The notes under the pieces: model-generated
Told to the model about the DNA's origin: nothing
What the model saw: the letters and a program-made list of their open reading frames with translations, nothing else
Databases searched by the model: none
DNA from: Eikenella corrodens
GTDB taxonomy: Bacteria > Pseudomonadota > Gammaproteobacteria > Burkholderiales > Neisseriaceae
Direction: 5' to 3'
Length of the DNA stretch: 64,000 bases
NCBI RefSeq assembly: GCF_003990355.1
Contig: NZ_CP034670.1
Span: 372,001-436,000, forward strand
In this document: piece after piece, positions 17,172 through 25,514 of the stretch
Layout: each line of letters opens with the position of its first letter
How positions within the stretch are numbered: the first letter of the stretch is position 1
Position numbers and translations under genes: made by a program

Positions 17172-18053
17172 TTAGTCATTTTTAGTCTCCGGTTTGAATG
17201 ATGGTGAAATCAAAACTTTTTTTACAAAACTAATAGTTTGCTGCTCAAACTCGCTCTCCCTTGGGCATCGTTCGCCTCTGCCCCAAGGATTTGGATTCTG
17301 CTCAAATTTGGAATAGCCTAATTCCGGCACAAAAACATACATCGTTTTTTCGGCCATCAGTGTATTGGTTTTGGTATCGATAATCTTGATGGTTGTTCCC
17401 GCTATCCAATGTTTTCGGTTTTCCCAAGAAATATCATTTTCATAAGTAACGGCATAGCGGGCAGGATATGGTGGATTCGCTTCTTGATCAAATGGTTTAG
17501 CATACCTAGACCAATTACCGCTGTAACGAATAATCGAGCCGTCTTTTTGTAAAACATCAACATTGTCATAGTGAACAGAAGAATAATATGGCAAAAAACT
17601 GGCAACATATTCTTCCCGCTTTGACTCGCTCTCTATCGCCGCATCCTCCCACATCTGGTCTTTCCGCGGGTTGTAGCTGTTGCTCTGATACTTTTCGTCA
17701 TCCCCCCGCACTTTCAGCAGCAGGATGCTGTCCACATTGTCCGCGGTGCGGTAGATTTTCTCACCGGCGTTTTGGCACAGCTGGTCGAAGCGGGCTTTGG
17801 CGGGCTCGTAGCGTTTGCGCCATTCGGCCGCTTTTTCGGCATTCTCCCGCTCTTCCTGCCAAACGAGCGTTTTGGGAAACAGAAAAAACAGTGCTGCCAC
17901 AACAAGCCCGGGAGCTGGCAGCAGCCATGGGTATTTCTCCAAAAACTTGGGCTGGGCTTTGTAGCATACAAATATCGAGCCTAGCGCGCATACCAGCATC
18001 GTGCCCCAATACAGCATGGCGATTAAGCTGGTGATGTCTCGTAATGTAATCAT
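17172..18053 (-). CDS. Membrane-anchored protein of unknown function
   Basis: The ATG at 18053 (MITLRDITSL) has a TAGGAAAAAC ribosome-binding site. The longer reading upstream translates a DUS and is rejected. The 293-residue protein has two hydrophobic segments (about 10-32 and 43-60), a charged helical stretch that may be coiled coil (QEERENAEKAAEWRKRYEPA), and a polar C-terminal domain with several Tyr/Trp-rich strands. I do not recognise the family. The topology suggests a soluble domain attached to the inner membrane. It lies between the DUF2069/pglL pair and tatABC, with DUS at its 5' side. Confidence 0.7.
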   Translation of the reverse strand: MITLRDITSLIAMLYWGTMLVCALGSIFVCYKAQPKFLEKYPWLLPAPGLVVAALFFLFPKTLVWQEERENAEKAAEWRKRYEPAKARFDQLCQNAGEKIYRTADNVDSILLLKVRGDDEKYQSNSYNPRKDQMWEDAAIESESKREEYVASFLPYYSSVHYDNVDVLQKDGSIIRYSGNWSRYAKPFDQEANPPYPARYAVTYENDISWENRKHWIAGTTIKIIDTKTNTLMAEKTMYVFVPELGYSKFEQNPNPWGRGERCPRESEFEQQTISFVKKVLISPSFKPETKND

Positions 18054-18437
18054 GTTTTTCCTAGTTAATTTTGTTTTGCCCGGCAGCAGCATATCTGGAA
18101 TCTTAGAGGCTACCTGAAAACTTTTCCTTTGCTCTTTACTAATCTTCACCGCTTGTTTTCAGGTAGCCTTCTACCCATCCGCACCTGTCAAACAAAAACA
18201 CCGCTGTGCGCAGCATGAAGGCCATGCTGACGGCAGCGGTGTTGTTGTGTGGTGCGGCGGTACGGCGTGTTCGCGGGGGAATCCATTTGGGCTCCGGATT
18301 GGGTCGTATCGGTATCGTTTATGTGCGGCATGGTAGCTTGGTGGCAAAATGTATTTTTGTTTTCCCTTCGCCTGCCGTAATGGAAAGGCTACCTGAAAAT
18401 GCCAACGCAGGGCTTGGCGGCGCTAAAGCTGAGGCTT
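18054..18437. other. Spacer with DUS and a long hairpin
   Basis: Inverted DUS lie around 18109-18170 and again around 18389-18447. Between them a long interrupted hairpin spans 18197-18243. A 79-codon reading frame crosses the area but contains a DUS and resembles no protein, so I do not call it. Confidence 0.5.
18197..18243. other. Long interrupted hairpin
   Basis: AACACCGCTG pairs with CAGCGGTGTT, and CAGCATG pairs with CATGCTG around a 5-bp loop, with small internal mismatches. It is not part of a DUS. The role is unknown; it could be a terminator lacking a strong U-run or a repeat fold. Confidence 0.5.
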
Positions 18438-19187
18438 TCAGGTAGCCTCATCCGCTTCCGTGGTTTTCGCCGCATCCGCATTCGGCTTAAACAGCCGGCA
18501 CATCAGCAAGCCCGCTTCATACAGCGCAATCAGCGGCACCGCCAGCAGAAACTGCGAAATCACATCCGGCGGCGTTACAATCCCCGCTACCACAAATGCC
18601 GCCACCACCACATAAGGCCGCGCCGTTTTCAGCGCCGAGAGCGATACCGCTCCCATCCGATGCAGCAGCACCACCAACACCGGCAGCTCAAACGCCATAC
18701 CGAAAGCCACAAACATGCCCAACACGAAGGAAAGGTAGCGGTCGATGTCCGTCATCATGCTCACCCCTTCCGGCGTGGCCGAGGCAAACACTTTAAATAC
18801 CAGCGGGAACACCAAAAAATAGCAAAACGCCATCCCCGCAAAAAATAGCCCCACGCTCGAGAGCAACAGCGGCAGCACCAGCCGTTTTTCGTGCCGGTAG
18901 AGCGCCGGTGCCACAAACGCCCACAGCTGGTAGAGCGTATGCGGCAGCGACACCAAAAACGCCGCCATCAGCGCCACCTTCAGCGGAACAAACACCGGCG
19001 CAATCACATCAATCGCCTGCATATGCGCCCCCGGCGGCAGGCTCGCCATCAAAGGCTTGGCCACCAGCGCATACAGCCGGTTGGCAAACGGCACCGCCGC
19101 AAACAGGCACAGCAGCAACACCGCCGCCACCCACATCAGGCGGCGGCGCAATTCCTTCAAATGTTCCACCAAAGGCTGCGCGTTCAT
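18438..19187 (-). CDS. tatC: Twin-arginine translocase subunit TatC
   Basis: TatC is the six-helix inner-membrane receptor for twin-arginine signal peptides. The 249-residue product begins with the conserved QPLVEHLKELRRRL, includes PFANRLYALVAKPL, and has FVPLKVALMAAFLVSLPHTL and a periplasmic loop with FAFCYFLVFPLVFKVF-like sequence. The start overlaps the tatB stop (ATGA). It completes the tatABC operon; the stop is close to a DUS that probably marks its terminator. Confidence 0.97.
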   Translation of the reverse strand: MNAQPLVEHLKELRRRLMWVAAVLLLCLFAAVPFANRLYALVAKPLMASLPPGAHMQAIDVIAPVFVPLKVALMAAFLVSLPHTLYQLWAFVAPALYRHEKRLVLPLLLSSVGLFFAGMAFCYFLVFPLVFKVFASATPEGVSMMTDIDRYLSFVLGMFVAFGMAFELPVLVVLLHRMGAVSLSALKTARPYVVVAAFVVAGIVTPPDVISQFLLAVPLIALYEAGLLMCRLFKPNADAAKTTEADEAT

Positions 19188-19660
19188 CTGCCCCCTCCCG
19201 CCTGTTTGCGCACCCGCAAACGCGGCCGCACCCGCACGCGCGGCTGCAGCTTACGCCGGCACGCGCGCGAGCGCTGCCCCAGCGAAGGCGTGTGAAAGCC
19301 CGTGGCATGGGGCGCATCCCGCAGGGCAGGCAGGCCGTCTTCATCCAGGCCGAAATCCGCCGGCGTGCGCTGCGGCGGCAACCGCTCCCAGGCCGGCACA
19401 TCCGGCGCGGCCGAAGAGCGCAAATGCTGCATTTCCTGGCGCAACTCGTTGGCCGTATCCGCCAGTGTTTCCTGCATCCGGCGCAAATCGGCCATATCCG
19501 CATGCTGCGCCAGCTCGGCTTTCAGGCTGCCGGCCAAACGTTGGAGCTTGCCCGCCATCCGTCCGGCAGCACGTGCCGCCTGCGGCAGCCGTTCCGGCCC
19601 CAGCACCACCAGCGCCACCAGTGCCGCCAGCAGCATCTCGCTGAACGCGAAATCAAACAT
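19184..19660 (-). CDS. tatB: Sec-independent translocase subunit TatB
   Basis: The 158-residue protein starts MFDFAFSEMLLAALVALVVLGPERLP, read here across one short membrane helix, the invariant Gly-Pro hinge and an amphipathic helix, then a long polar tail with Arg-rich C-terminus. TatB with TatC forms the substrate-binding complex. It is 3 bp from tatA and overlaps tatC. Confidence 0.95.
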   Translation of the reverse strand: MFDFAFSEMLLAALVALVVLGPERLPQAARAAGRMAGKLQRLAGSLKAELAQHADMADLRRMQETLADTANELRQEMQHLRSSAAPDVPAWERLPPQRTPADFGLDEDGLPALRDAPHATGFHTPSLGQRSRACRRKLQPRVRVRPRLRVRKQAGGGR

Positions 19661-19663
19661 CGC

Positions 19664-19876
19664 CTATTCGCCCGGCTTCTCTTCTTTGTGTTCAACAATC
19701 TGCTTTGGCGCAGCCGTTTCGCTCTCACCCTCGCTGCCTTCGTTCAGGCCTTTTTTAAAATCGTGAATCGCCCCGCCGAGGTCTTTGCCCACATTGCGCA
19801 GCTTCTTCGTGCCGAAAATCAACACCACCACAATCAAAATCACCAGCCAATGCAGGCCGCTAGAAATACCCATCAT
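19664..19876 (-). CDS. tatA: Twin-arginine translocase subunit TatA
   Basis: The 70-residue protein has a single N-terminal helix (LHWLVILIVVVLIFGTKKLRNVG), the FGTKKL hinge and an amphipathic helix (DLGGAIHDFKKGLNE), as in TatA pore-forming subunits. It leads the tatABC operon on the minus strand; an AAGGAAAG ribosome-binding site precedes the ATG. Confidence 0.96.
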   Translation of the reverse strand: MMGISSGLHWLVILIVVVLIFGTKKLRNVGKDLGGAIHDFKKGLNEGSEGESETAAPKQIVEHKEEKPGE

Positions 19877-20359
19877 TCTTTCCTTTCAATCCATTCAACG
19901 GCAGCACACATAAGGCTACCTGAAACAGGTGCGGCAGGTTTCGCCAAAACGTTGTTTCCAACCGAATCAAACCGCCCTGCCGCCAATCTGCAAACAGCCG
20001 CGATTGTAACAGCGGGCGCGGCAAACCGAAAGAACGGCGCGGCGGGCGGATGGCATTGCAACAGGGCGGCAAGCAGCCCAACAGTTGGCGCAAGCCATGC
20101 CTTGCTAATTTCAGGTAGCCTTTGCTACGGCGGCGGGCGGGTATTAAGCCCATTCCCACGGGTTTCAGGTAGCCTGCTGGAGAGCAGGCTGCAAGCAATC
20201 TTGTGGCGCAAACTTACCCCTGCCAATCTGGATGAAGGCTACCTGAAAACGGGAGGCCAACCAAATGCCGGCTTAGCCAAGCCGCTATATGCTCCTCCAA
20301 GCCCATTCTCATTATTTCAGGTAGCCTGCTGCCGCGCCGCCAAACCCGGCCTTTCGCTA
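19877..20359. other. Gene-free spacer rich in DUS upstream of tatA and recC
   Basis: About 480 bp separate the divergent tatA and the Correia-type element before recC. Five DUS lie here in mixed orientation (near 19913, 20108, 20161, 20236 and 20316). No reading frame looks like a protein. Confidence 0.6.
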
Positions 20360-20464
20360 TATAGTGAATTAACAAAAACCAGTACAGCGTTGGCTCGCCT
20401 TGCCGTAACGTGTGTACTGCCTGCGGCTCGCCGCCTTGTCCTGATTTAAATTTAATCCACTATA
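20360..20464 (+). mobile_element. Correia-type miniature element, 105 bp, upstream of recC
   Basis: It begins TATAGTGAATTAACAAAAA and ends with TTTAATCCACTATA, the alternate right terminus with TTTAAATTTAA. The internal centre is GTAACGTGTGTACTG. It is immediately followed by AT, which completes a TATAAT box. Confidence 0.87.
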
Positions 20465-20466
20465 AT
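20436..20466 (+). promoter_or_regulatory. Likely recC promoter formed by a Correia element end
   Basis: TATAAT at 20461-20466 consists of the TATA terminus of the element plus two flanking bases. TTGTCC at 20436-20441 lies inside the element, 19 bp upstream, and could act as -35. The recC ATG follows 37 bp after the box. Promoters built this way at Correia termini are known in Neisseria. Confidence 0.6.
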
Positions 20467-20503
20467 GCCGATTCCTTCTTAATTTCTTACCTCCGCCCGC
20501 GCC

Positions 20504-23500
20504 ATGCTCCATCTTTATTCTTCCAACCGCCTAGAATTCCTTGCCGAAACCGCCGTTGCGCTGATGCAGACCATGCCGCTGAAAGCGGTGTTTGCGCCGG
20601 AAGAAATCGTGGTGCAGAGCCAAGGGATGCGCCGTTATCTCAATCATTATTTAGCCGAGCGCAGCGGCATTGCGGCCAATTTGAATTTCAGCCTGCCGGC
20701 AGCCTTGAGCTGGCAGCTCACGCGCTGCTTTCTGTCGGATGCGCCGCGCCTGAACCCGTTTGCGCCGGAAGTGTTGCGCTGGCGGCTGCTGCCGCTGTTG
20801 GAAAATGCCGATTCGGCTCTGCCGGCCGTATTGCAGGGCTACCTGAAAAGCAGCACGGCGGCGGCCTATCATTTGGCAGGGCGGCTGGCGGACGTGTTCG
20901 ACCAATATTTGGTGTATCGCCCGCATTGGCTCGCGCAATGGGAGCAGGGCAAGCTCAACGGCTTGGGCGCAGACGAAGCCTGGCAGGCCGCGTTGTGGCG
21001 CACGCTCGCCGCCGAAGCCCCCGCCGCCCACCGCGCCGCGCAGCACGAACGGCTGCTGGCCACGCTGAATCCGGCGCACCTGCCGCAGCGTTATTTGGCG
21101 TTCGGCATTTCCACACTGGCGCCGGTGTATCTGGATTTGTTGCAGGCCTTGGCCGAGCACACCGATGTGCACCTGTTTGCGGTCAACCCCAGCCAGCAAT
21201 ACTGGGGCGACATCCAAAGCCCGAAACGGCTGGCCGCACAGGCCGAACCCTCAGCCGAAGAAGCCGGCCACCCGCTGCTCTCCTCGCTGGGCAAACAGGG
21301 GCGCGATTTTTTCGACCGCCTGGCCGTGAGCACCCGCACCATGGAACAGGTGGAACTCTTCCCTACGCAGCCCGAATCGCCCGGCCTGCTGCAACGCCTG
21401 CAGGCCGATATCCAGCTGTTGAGGCTACCTGAAAAAGGCAGCGCGCAGATGGACGGCAGCATCGTAATCCAAGCCGCCCACAGCCCCCTGCGCGAGCTGC
21501 AAATCCTCAAAGAACACCTGTTGCGCCGTTTGACAGACAACCCCAAACTACAACCGCACCACATCGCCGTGCTCACCCCCGCCATGGAAGACTACCTGCC
21601 ATTCATCCACGCCGTGTTCGGCGAAGCCGCGCCCGGCAGCCGCGCCCTGCCGTATTCCGTGGCCGACGTGCGTCTCAGCCGCAGCCAGCCTTTGATGCTG
21701 CTGGCCGAGCAGCTCATCACCCTGATGCAAAGCCGCTTCGAAACCGAACGTCTGCTGCCCCTGCTCGATGCGCAAGCGGTGTGCCGCCATTGGCAGATTG
21801 ACGAAACCGATGCCGAATTCCTGCGCCGCAGCGTGGCCGAGCTCAACGTGCATTGGGGCGCGGATGCCGAAATGCGCGCCGAGCACGGCGGCAGCGGCAA
21901 AGCCTTCACTTGGCAGCAGGCCGCCGAACGCAGCGTGCTGGGTTGGCTGCTGCCCGAGGGCGAAGATACGCTGTGGCAAGGCGTGCACCCCTGGCCGGCC
22001 GATTTGGCCCGCCAGCCTGCCCAGGCCGCCTGGTTTGTGCTGCTGGGCAAACTGCGCGAGCACCACCGCCGCTGGCAAAGCCCCGCGTCCATCGAAGGCT
22101 GGATCGAACGCTTCCGCGCCCTTTTAGCCGATGCCGCGGGCGATACCCCTGCCGAAGCCGACCAGGCCGCCTGGCAGCAAATCAGCCAGGCCTTGGCCGA
22201 CTGGCAGGAAGAAGCCGCGCTGGCGGGCTATGCCGCAGCCCTGCCACCCGACACCGCCTGCCAGCACCTGAGCCGTTTCTTCGGCCAAAGCAGCGAAGCT
22301 GCCTTTTTGCGCGGCGGCATTACCTTCTGCAGCATGGTGCCCATGCGCAGCCTGCCGTTCGACACTGTGTGTCTGCTCGGCCTGAACGACGGCAAATACC
22401 CGCGCCAAACCCCCGCCCCCGCCTTCGACCTGATCGCCCGCCACCCCCAATCCGGCGACCGCTCCCGCCGCGACGACGACCGCTACTTGTTCCTCGAATC
22501 CCTGCTCAGCGCCCGCAGCCACCTCTATCTGTCCTACATCGGCCGCGACCATCTCAAAGACGAAGCCCAAGCCCCCTCGCCACTACTGAGCGAACTCATC
22601 GACACGCTGGCACAAATGGCCGGCCAGAGCAGCACCGATTTCGCCGCCGCCCATGTGTGCCAACATCCCCTGCAAGCCTTTTCCACCCGCTATTTTGTCC
22701 CGCCAGAGAATGGGGAAAATTCAGCCGGTCCTAGCGAAAACGGGCTTTCAGGTAGCCTGTCCGGCCTCCGCCAAGACTACGCCCAAGCCCTCAACCAGCC
22801 TGCCGCCGAAGCCGCCCCCTTTATTGGCGATGCCCCGCCCGAAGCCGTTGTCGAGCCCACGGTATCGCTCGACAGTTTCCTAAACTTCTGGAACAACCCG
22901 GTGCGCTATTGGCTGCGCCACGCCCTGCAATGGAAAGGCCCCTATGCCGACCGTCCCACCGATTCCGCCGAGCCATACGCCATCGAACATTCCGACGAAG
23001 TGAAACAGCGCTACCTCGACGCCTGCTGCCAGCATGAAGATTTCGCCCAAACCGAAGCTAAACTGCAGGCCGACAGCCTCCTGCCCGCCGGTCTGCTCGG
23101 CGAAATCCTGCAAGAGCCCGAGCGCACCGCCGCCAAGCAGCTCGATTCCGCGCTGCTCGCCAGCCCGCGCGAGCCCGATTTCCCCTTCCGCTTCGAGCAC
23201 GGCGGCCACACCCTCGTCGGCAGCCTCACCCACCTGCACCAGCACGGCCAAATCTTCTACCACGCCGCCAAACTCAAAGCCCCCGCCGAAATTAGGCTGT
23301 GGCTGCAACACCTGGTGTATTGCGCCGTTCACCCCCAAGCAAAAACCACCCACCTCGTCTCCCTCGACAGCCCGCAAACCCTGCCGCCGCTGCCGCAAGC
23401 GGAAGCCGCCGAGCAACTTGCCCGCTGGTTCGACTACTATCTGCTCGGTCAACAACAGCCGCTGCCCTTCTTTCCCCGCACCAGCCTGGCCGCCGCCAAA

Positions 23501-23749
23501 GCCTGCACCGCCGAAGACCTCTCTGCCCAAGGGCTACCTGAAAAAGCTCTCGCCGCCGCCCGCGGCAAATACCGCGACAGCCGCGACTGCCCCGGCCAAA
23601 ACCAAGATCGCGAAGTCGCCCAAGTGTACGGCCGCGATGAAGTCGAGCCGATTAACAGCCCCCTATTCGCCCGCCTCGTTTTAGAGCTGCTTGCCCCGCT
23701 GCATTTATGGTTTGCTTCTGAAAAAGGCAAAGGCAAACAGACAAATTAA
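20504..23749 (+). CDS. recC: Exodeoxyribonuclease V gamma subunit RecC
   Basis: RecC is the scaffold and Chi-recognition subunit of the RecBCD helicase-nuclease for double-strand-break repair. The 1081-residue product compares with 1122 in E. coli. It has the typical start LHLYSSNRLEFLAE, the VVQSQGMRRYL segment, an inactivated helicase-like core (FGISTLAPVYLDLLQAL, DIQLLR) and the conserved GGITFCSMVPMRSLPFDTVC and LLGLNDGKYPR regions. Four DUS are carried in frame. recB and recD are not in the window, so the complex is encoded at separate loci, as in Neisseria. Confidence 0.95.
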   Translation: MLHLYSSNRLEFLAETAVALMQTMPLKAVFAPEEIVVQSQGMRRYLNHYLAERSGIAANLNFSLPAALSWQLTRCFLSDAPRLNPFAPEVLRWRLLPLLENADSALPAVLQGYLKSSTAAAYHLAGRLADVFDQYLVYRPHWLAQWEQGKLNGLGADEAWQAALWRTLAAEAPAAHRAAQHERLLATLNPAHLPQRYLAFGISTLAPVYLDLLQALAEHTDVHLFAVNPSQQYWGDIQSPKRLAAQAEPSAEEAGHPLLSSLGKQGRDFFDRLAVSTRTMEQVELFPTQPESPGLLQRLQADIQLLRLPEKGSAQMDGSIVIQAAHSPLRELQILKEHLLRRLTDNPKLQPHHIAVLTPAMEDYLPFIHAVFGEAAPGSRALPYSVADVRLSRSQPLMLLAEQLITLMQSRFETERLLPLLDAQAVCRHWQIDETDAEFLRRSVAELNVHWGADAEMRAEHGGSGKAFTWQQAAERSVLGWLLPEGEDTLWQGVHPWPADLARQPAQAAWFVLLGKLREHHRRWQSPASIEGWIERFRALLADAAGDTPAEADQAAWQQISQALADWQEEAALAGYAAALPPDTACQHLSRFFGQSSEAAFLRGGITFCSMVPMRSLPFDTVCLLGLNDGKYPRQTPAPAFDLIARHPQSGDRSRRDDDRYLFLESLLSARSHLYLSYIGRDHLKDEAQAPSPLLSELIDTLAQMAGQSSTDFAAAHVCQHPLQAFSTRYFVPPENGENSAGPSENGLSGSLSGLRQDYAQALNQPAAEAAPFIGDAPPEAVVEPTVSLDSFLNFWNNPVRYWLRHALQWKGPYADRPTDSAEPYAIEHSDEVKQRYLDACCQHEDFAQTEAKLQADSLLPAGLLGEILQEPERTAAKQLDSALLASPREPDFPFRFEHGGHTLVGSLTHLHQHGQIFYHAAKLKAPAEIRLWLQHLVYCAVHPQAKTTHLVSLDSPQTLPPLPQAEAAEQLARWFDYYLLGQQQPLPFFPRTSLAAAKACTAEDLSAQGLPEKALAAARGKYRDSRDCPGQNQDREVAQVYGRDEVEPINSPLFARLVLELLAPLHLWFASEKGKGKQTN

Positions 23750-23788
23750 ACAGGCTGGCTGTACCCAGAACACACCACACCAAAACAG

Positions 23789-23845
23789 AGGCTACCTGAA
23801 ATTTGTTTAGCCGCATCAGGCTTGCGAGCCAGTTTCAGGTAGCCT
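23789..23845. terminator. Inverted DUS pair after recC
   Basis: AGGCTACCTGAAA and TTTCAGGTAGCCT are separated by about 31 bp. The spacing is wide, so terminator function is less certain than for the tight pairs. Confidence 0.45.
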
Positions 23846-23947
23846 CACTTCAAATTGCGCCATAATTTAATGAACTGTATTTAAATAATATTTTTAAATT
23901 TTGTGCACAAACTGTTAAAAAATTTCCTCATCTATGCCAAATTTCTA

Positions 23948-23976
23948 TTGACAACTCCCCGCCTCGTCTCTAAAAT
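23948..23976 (+). promoter_or_regulatory. Sigma-70 promoter of the tRNA-Asn/tRNA-Lys operon
   Basis: A perfect TTGACA at 23948-23953 is followed after 17 bp by TAAAAT at 23971-23976. The upstream stretch is very AT-rich, like an UP element. The first tRNA begins 13 bp after the -10 box. Confidence 0.88.
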
Positions 23977-23988
23977 GCGCGCTTCCTT

Positions 23989-24064
23989 TCCCCGATAGCT
24001 CAGTCGGTAGAGCGACGGACTGTTAATCCGCAGGTCGCTGGTTCGAGCCCAGCTCGGGGAGCCA
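23989..24064 (+). tRNA. tRNA-Asn (GTT)
   Basis: A 76-nt cloverleaf with acceptor stem TCCCCGA/TCGGGGA, D-loop AGCTCAGTCGGTAGAGC, anticodon loop CTGTTAA (GTT) and T-arm GGTTCGAGCCC. The 3' GCCA is encoded. Confidence 0.97.
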
Positions 24065-24066
24065 AA

Positions 24067-24142
24067 GGGTCGTTAGCTCAGTCGGTAGAGCAGCGGACTT
24101 TTAATCCGTTGGTCGAGCGTTCGAATCGCTCACGACCCACCA
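24067..24142 (+). tRNA. tRNA-Lys (TTT)
   Basis: A 76-nt cloverleaf with acceptor stem GGGTCGT/ACGACCC, anticodon loop CTTTTAA (TTT), T-arm CGTTCGAATCG and encoded CCA. It follows tRNA-Asn after 2 bp and is clearly co-transcribed. Confidence 0.97.
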
Positions 24143-24148
24143 AATTTT

Positions 24149-24179
24149 AAAAAGCCTAAACATCCCGTTTAGGCTTTTT
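24149..24179 (+). terminator. Terminator of the tRNA operon
   Basis: AAAAAGCCTAAAC pairs perfectly with GTTTAGGCTTTTT across a 5-bp loop, ending in a T-run. Confidence 0.92.
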
Positions 24180-24197
24180 CTTTATCCCCTGCCCATC

Positions 24198-25199
24198 ATG
24201 CCCATTCGCCAAACCCTCCCCGCCCGCCGCCTATCCGTTGCCCCGATGCTAGACTGGACAGACCGGCATTATCGATACATGGCACGCCAAATCAGCCGCC
24301 ATGCCTGGCTCTACACCGAAATGATCCATGCCGGCGCCATCATCCACGGCCAGACTGAGCGTTTTTTGAGCAAAGACGAAAGCGAAAATCCGGTTGCCCT
24401 GCAGCTGGGCGGCAGCAACCCGGCCGATTTGGCCAAAGCCTCTGCCATTGCAGCAAGCTGGGGCTATGACGAAATTAACCTCAACTGCGGCTGCCCCAGC
24501 CCGCGCGTGCAAAAAGGTGCGTTCGGCGCCTGCTTGATGAATGAAGTGGATTTGGTGGCTGATTGCCTCAATGCCATGCAGGAAGCCGTGCCCGATTGCG
24601 CCGTAACCGTGAAGCACCGCATCGGCATCAACCGCCAAACCGAATACCAAACCGTGTGCGATTTCGTGGGCACGCTTACCGACAAAACCGCCTGCCGCAC
24701 CTATATCGTCCACGCCCGCAATGCCTGGCTGGAAGGCCTGTCGCCTAAAGAAAACCGCGATGTGCCGCCCTTGAGATACGACTATGTTTACCGCCTCAAA
24801 CAGGACTTTCCCCAGCTGGAAATCATCATCAACGGCGGCATCAAAACCAATGCCGAAATCGCCGAGCACCTGCAACACGTCGACGGCGTGATGATTGGCC
24901 GCGAGGCCTACCACAACCCGATGCTGATGCAATCGTGGGACAGGTTGTTTTACGGCGAAAAGCTGCCTGAAACCGACTTCGACACCCTGATTCCCGCGCT
25001 CTACCGCTATATGCAGCGCTCGCTCGCCGCCGACCCCGGCCTCACCATCCGCCACATGCTGCGCCACTACCTCGGCCTGCTGCATGGCCGCAACCATGCC
25101 CGGGTGTGGCGGCAGATGCTCTCCGATGCCACTCTGCTGCAAAGCAACCGCCCAGAATTGATTTTGGAAGCGTGGGAGAAAGTTTCCGCCGGGGTTTAA
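24198..25199 (+). CDS. dusA: tRNA-dihydrouridine synthase A
   Basis: DusA is an FMN enzyme that reduces uridines at positions 20/20a of tRNA. The 333-residue TIM-barrel protein opens with RRLSVAPMLDWTDRHYRYMAR and has the family core INLNCGCPSPRVQKGAFGA-type sequence (about residues 93-111), HARNAWLEGLSPKENR and an FMN-phosphate-binding NGGIKTNAE. The subfamily A call rests on the LDWTDRH and LSPKENR signatures. It follows two tRNA genes but has its own start after their terminator. Confidence 0.95.
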   Translation: MPIRQTLPARRLSVAPMLDWTDRHYRYMARQISRHAWLYTEMIHAGAIIHGQTERFLSKDESENPVALQLGGSNPADLAKASAIAASWGYDEINLNCGCPSPRVQKGAFGACLMNEVDLVADCLNAMQEAVPDCAVTVKHRIGINRQTEYQTVCDFVGTLTDKTACRTYIVHARNAWLEGLSPKENRDVPPLRYDYVYRLKQDFPQLEIIINGGIKTNAEIAEHLQHVDGVMIGREAYHNPMLMQSWDRLFYGEKLPETDFDTLIPALYRYMQRSLAADPGLTIRHMLRHYLGLLHGRNHARVWRQMLSDATLLQSNRPELILEAWEKVSAGV

Positions 25200-25205
25200 C
25201 TGCAT

Positions 25206-25237
25206 AAAAGGCTACCTGAAAATTCAGGTAGCCTTTT
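25206..25237. terminator. Inverted DUS pair after dusA
   Basis: AAAAGGCTACCTGAA and TTCAGGTAGCCTTTT with a 2-bp loop form an almost perfect palindrome just after the dusA stop, with T-runs both ways. Confidence 0.8.
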
Positions 25238-25399
25238 GCTTGGGCGTTTGTTTGAATAACTGCATGATGTAGGGCAGCATGGCCGGGCTGCCGGTGCAGG
25301 CTACCTGAAGACCCTATATAGCAACGCGGCCTCCGATGGAAGCCGCGTTTGAACTGCGTTGTTGTGGCACTTCGCTGCACAAAAATCGGCTGTGTTCTG

Positions 25400-25495
25400 G
25401 CTTCGCAGAAACTCCACTGTGTTTCATTTTAGCCGCACAGAAACTTCGCTGCGCTACGTTTTAACTCCGTTGAAGCTTACGCTTTCAGGTAGCCT
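25400..25495 (-). repeat. Copy of the DUS-linked composite repeat
   Basis: This spacer of about 315 bp between dusA and the yccS-like gene has no gene. It contains CTTCGCAGAAACTCCAC, AGCCGCACAGAAACTTCGC and then TTTTAACTCCGTTGAAGCTT leading into a DUS. The same modules recur near 35.9, 37.3 and 38.3 kb. Confidence 0.7.
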
Positions 25496-25514
25496 CTTAG
25501 AGCACAAACATCGC

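Noticed and set aside
18206..18445. 79-codon frame between the unknown membrane protein and tatC
   Set aside because: It contains a DUS in frame, ends over tatC and overlaps a long hairpin; no family resemblance.
18908..20449. 513-codon plus-strand frame across tatABC and the following spacer
   Set aside because: It covers the intact tatABC operon and several DUS; low-complexity Ala/Pro/Arg-rich product.
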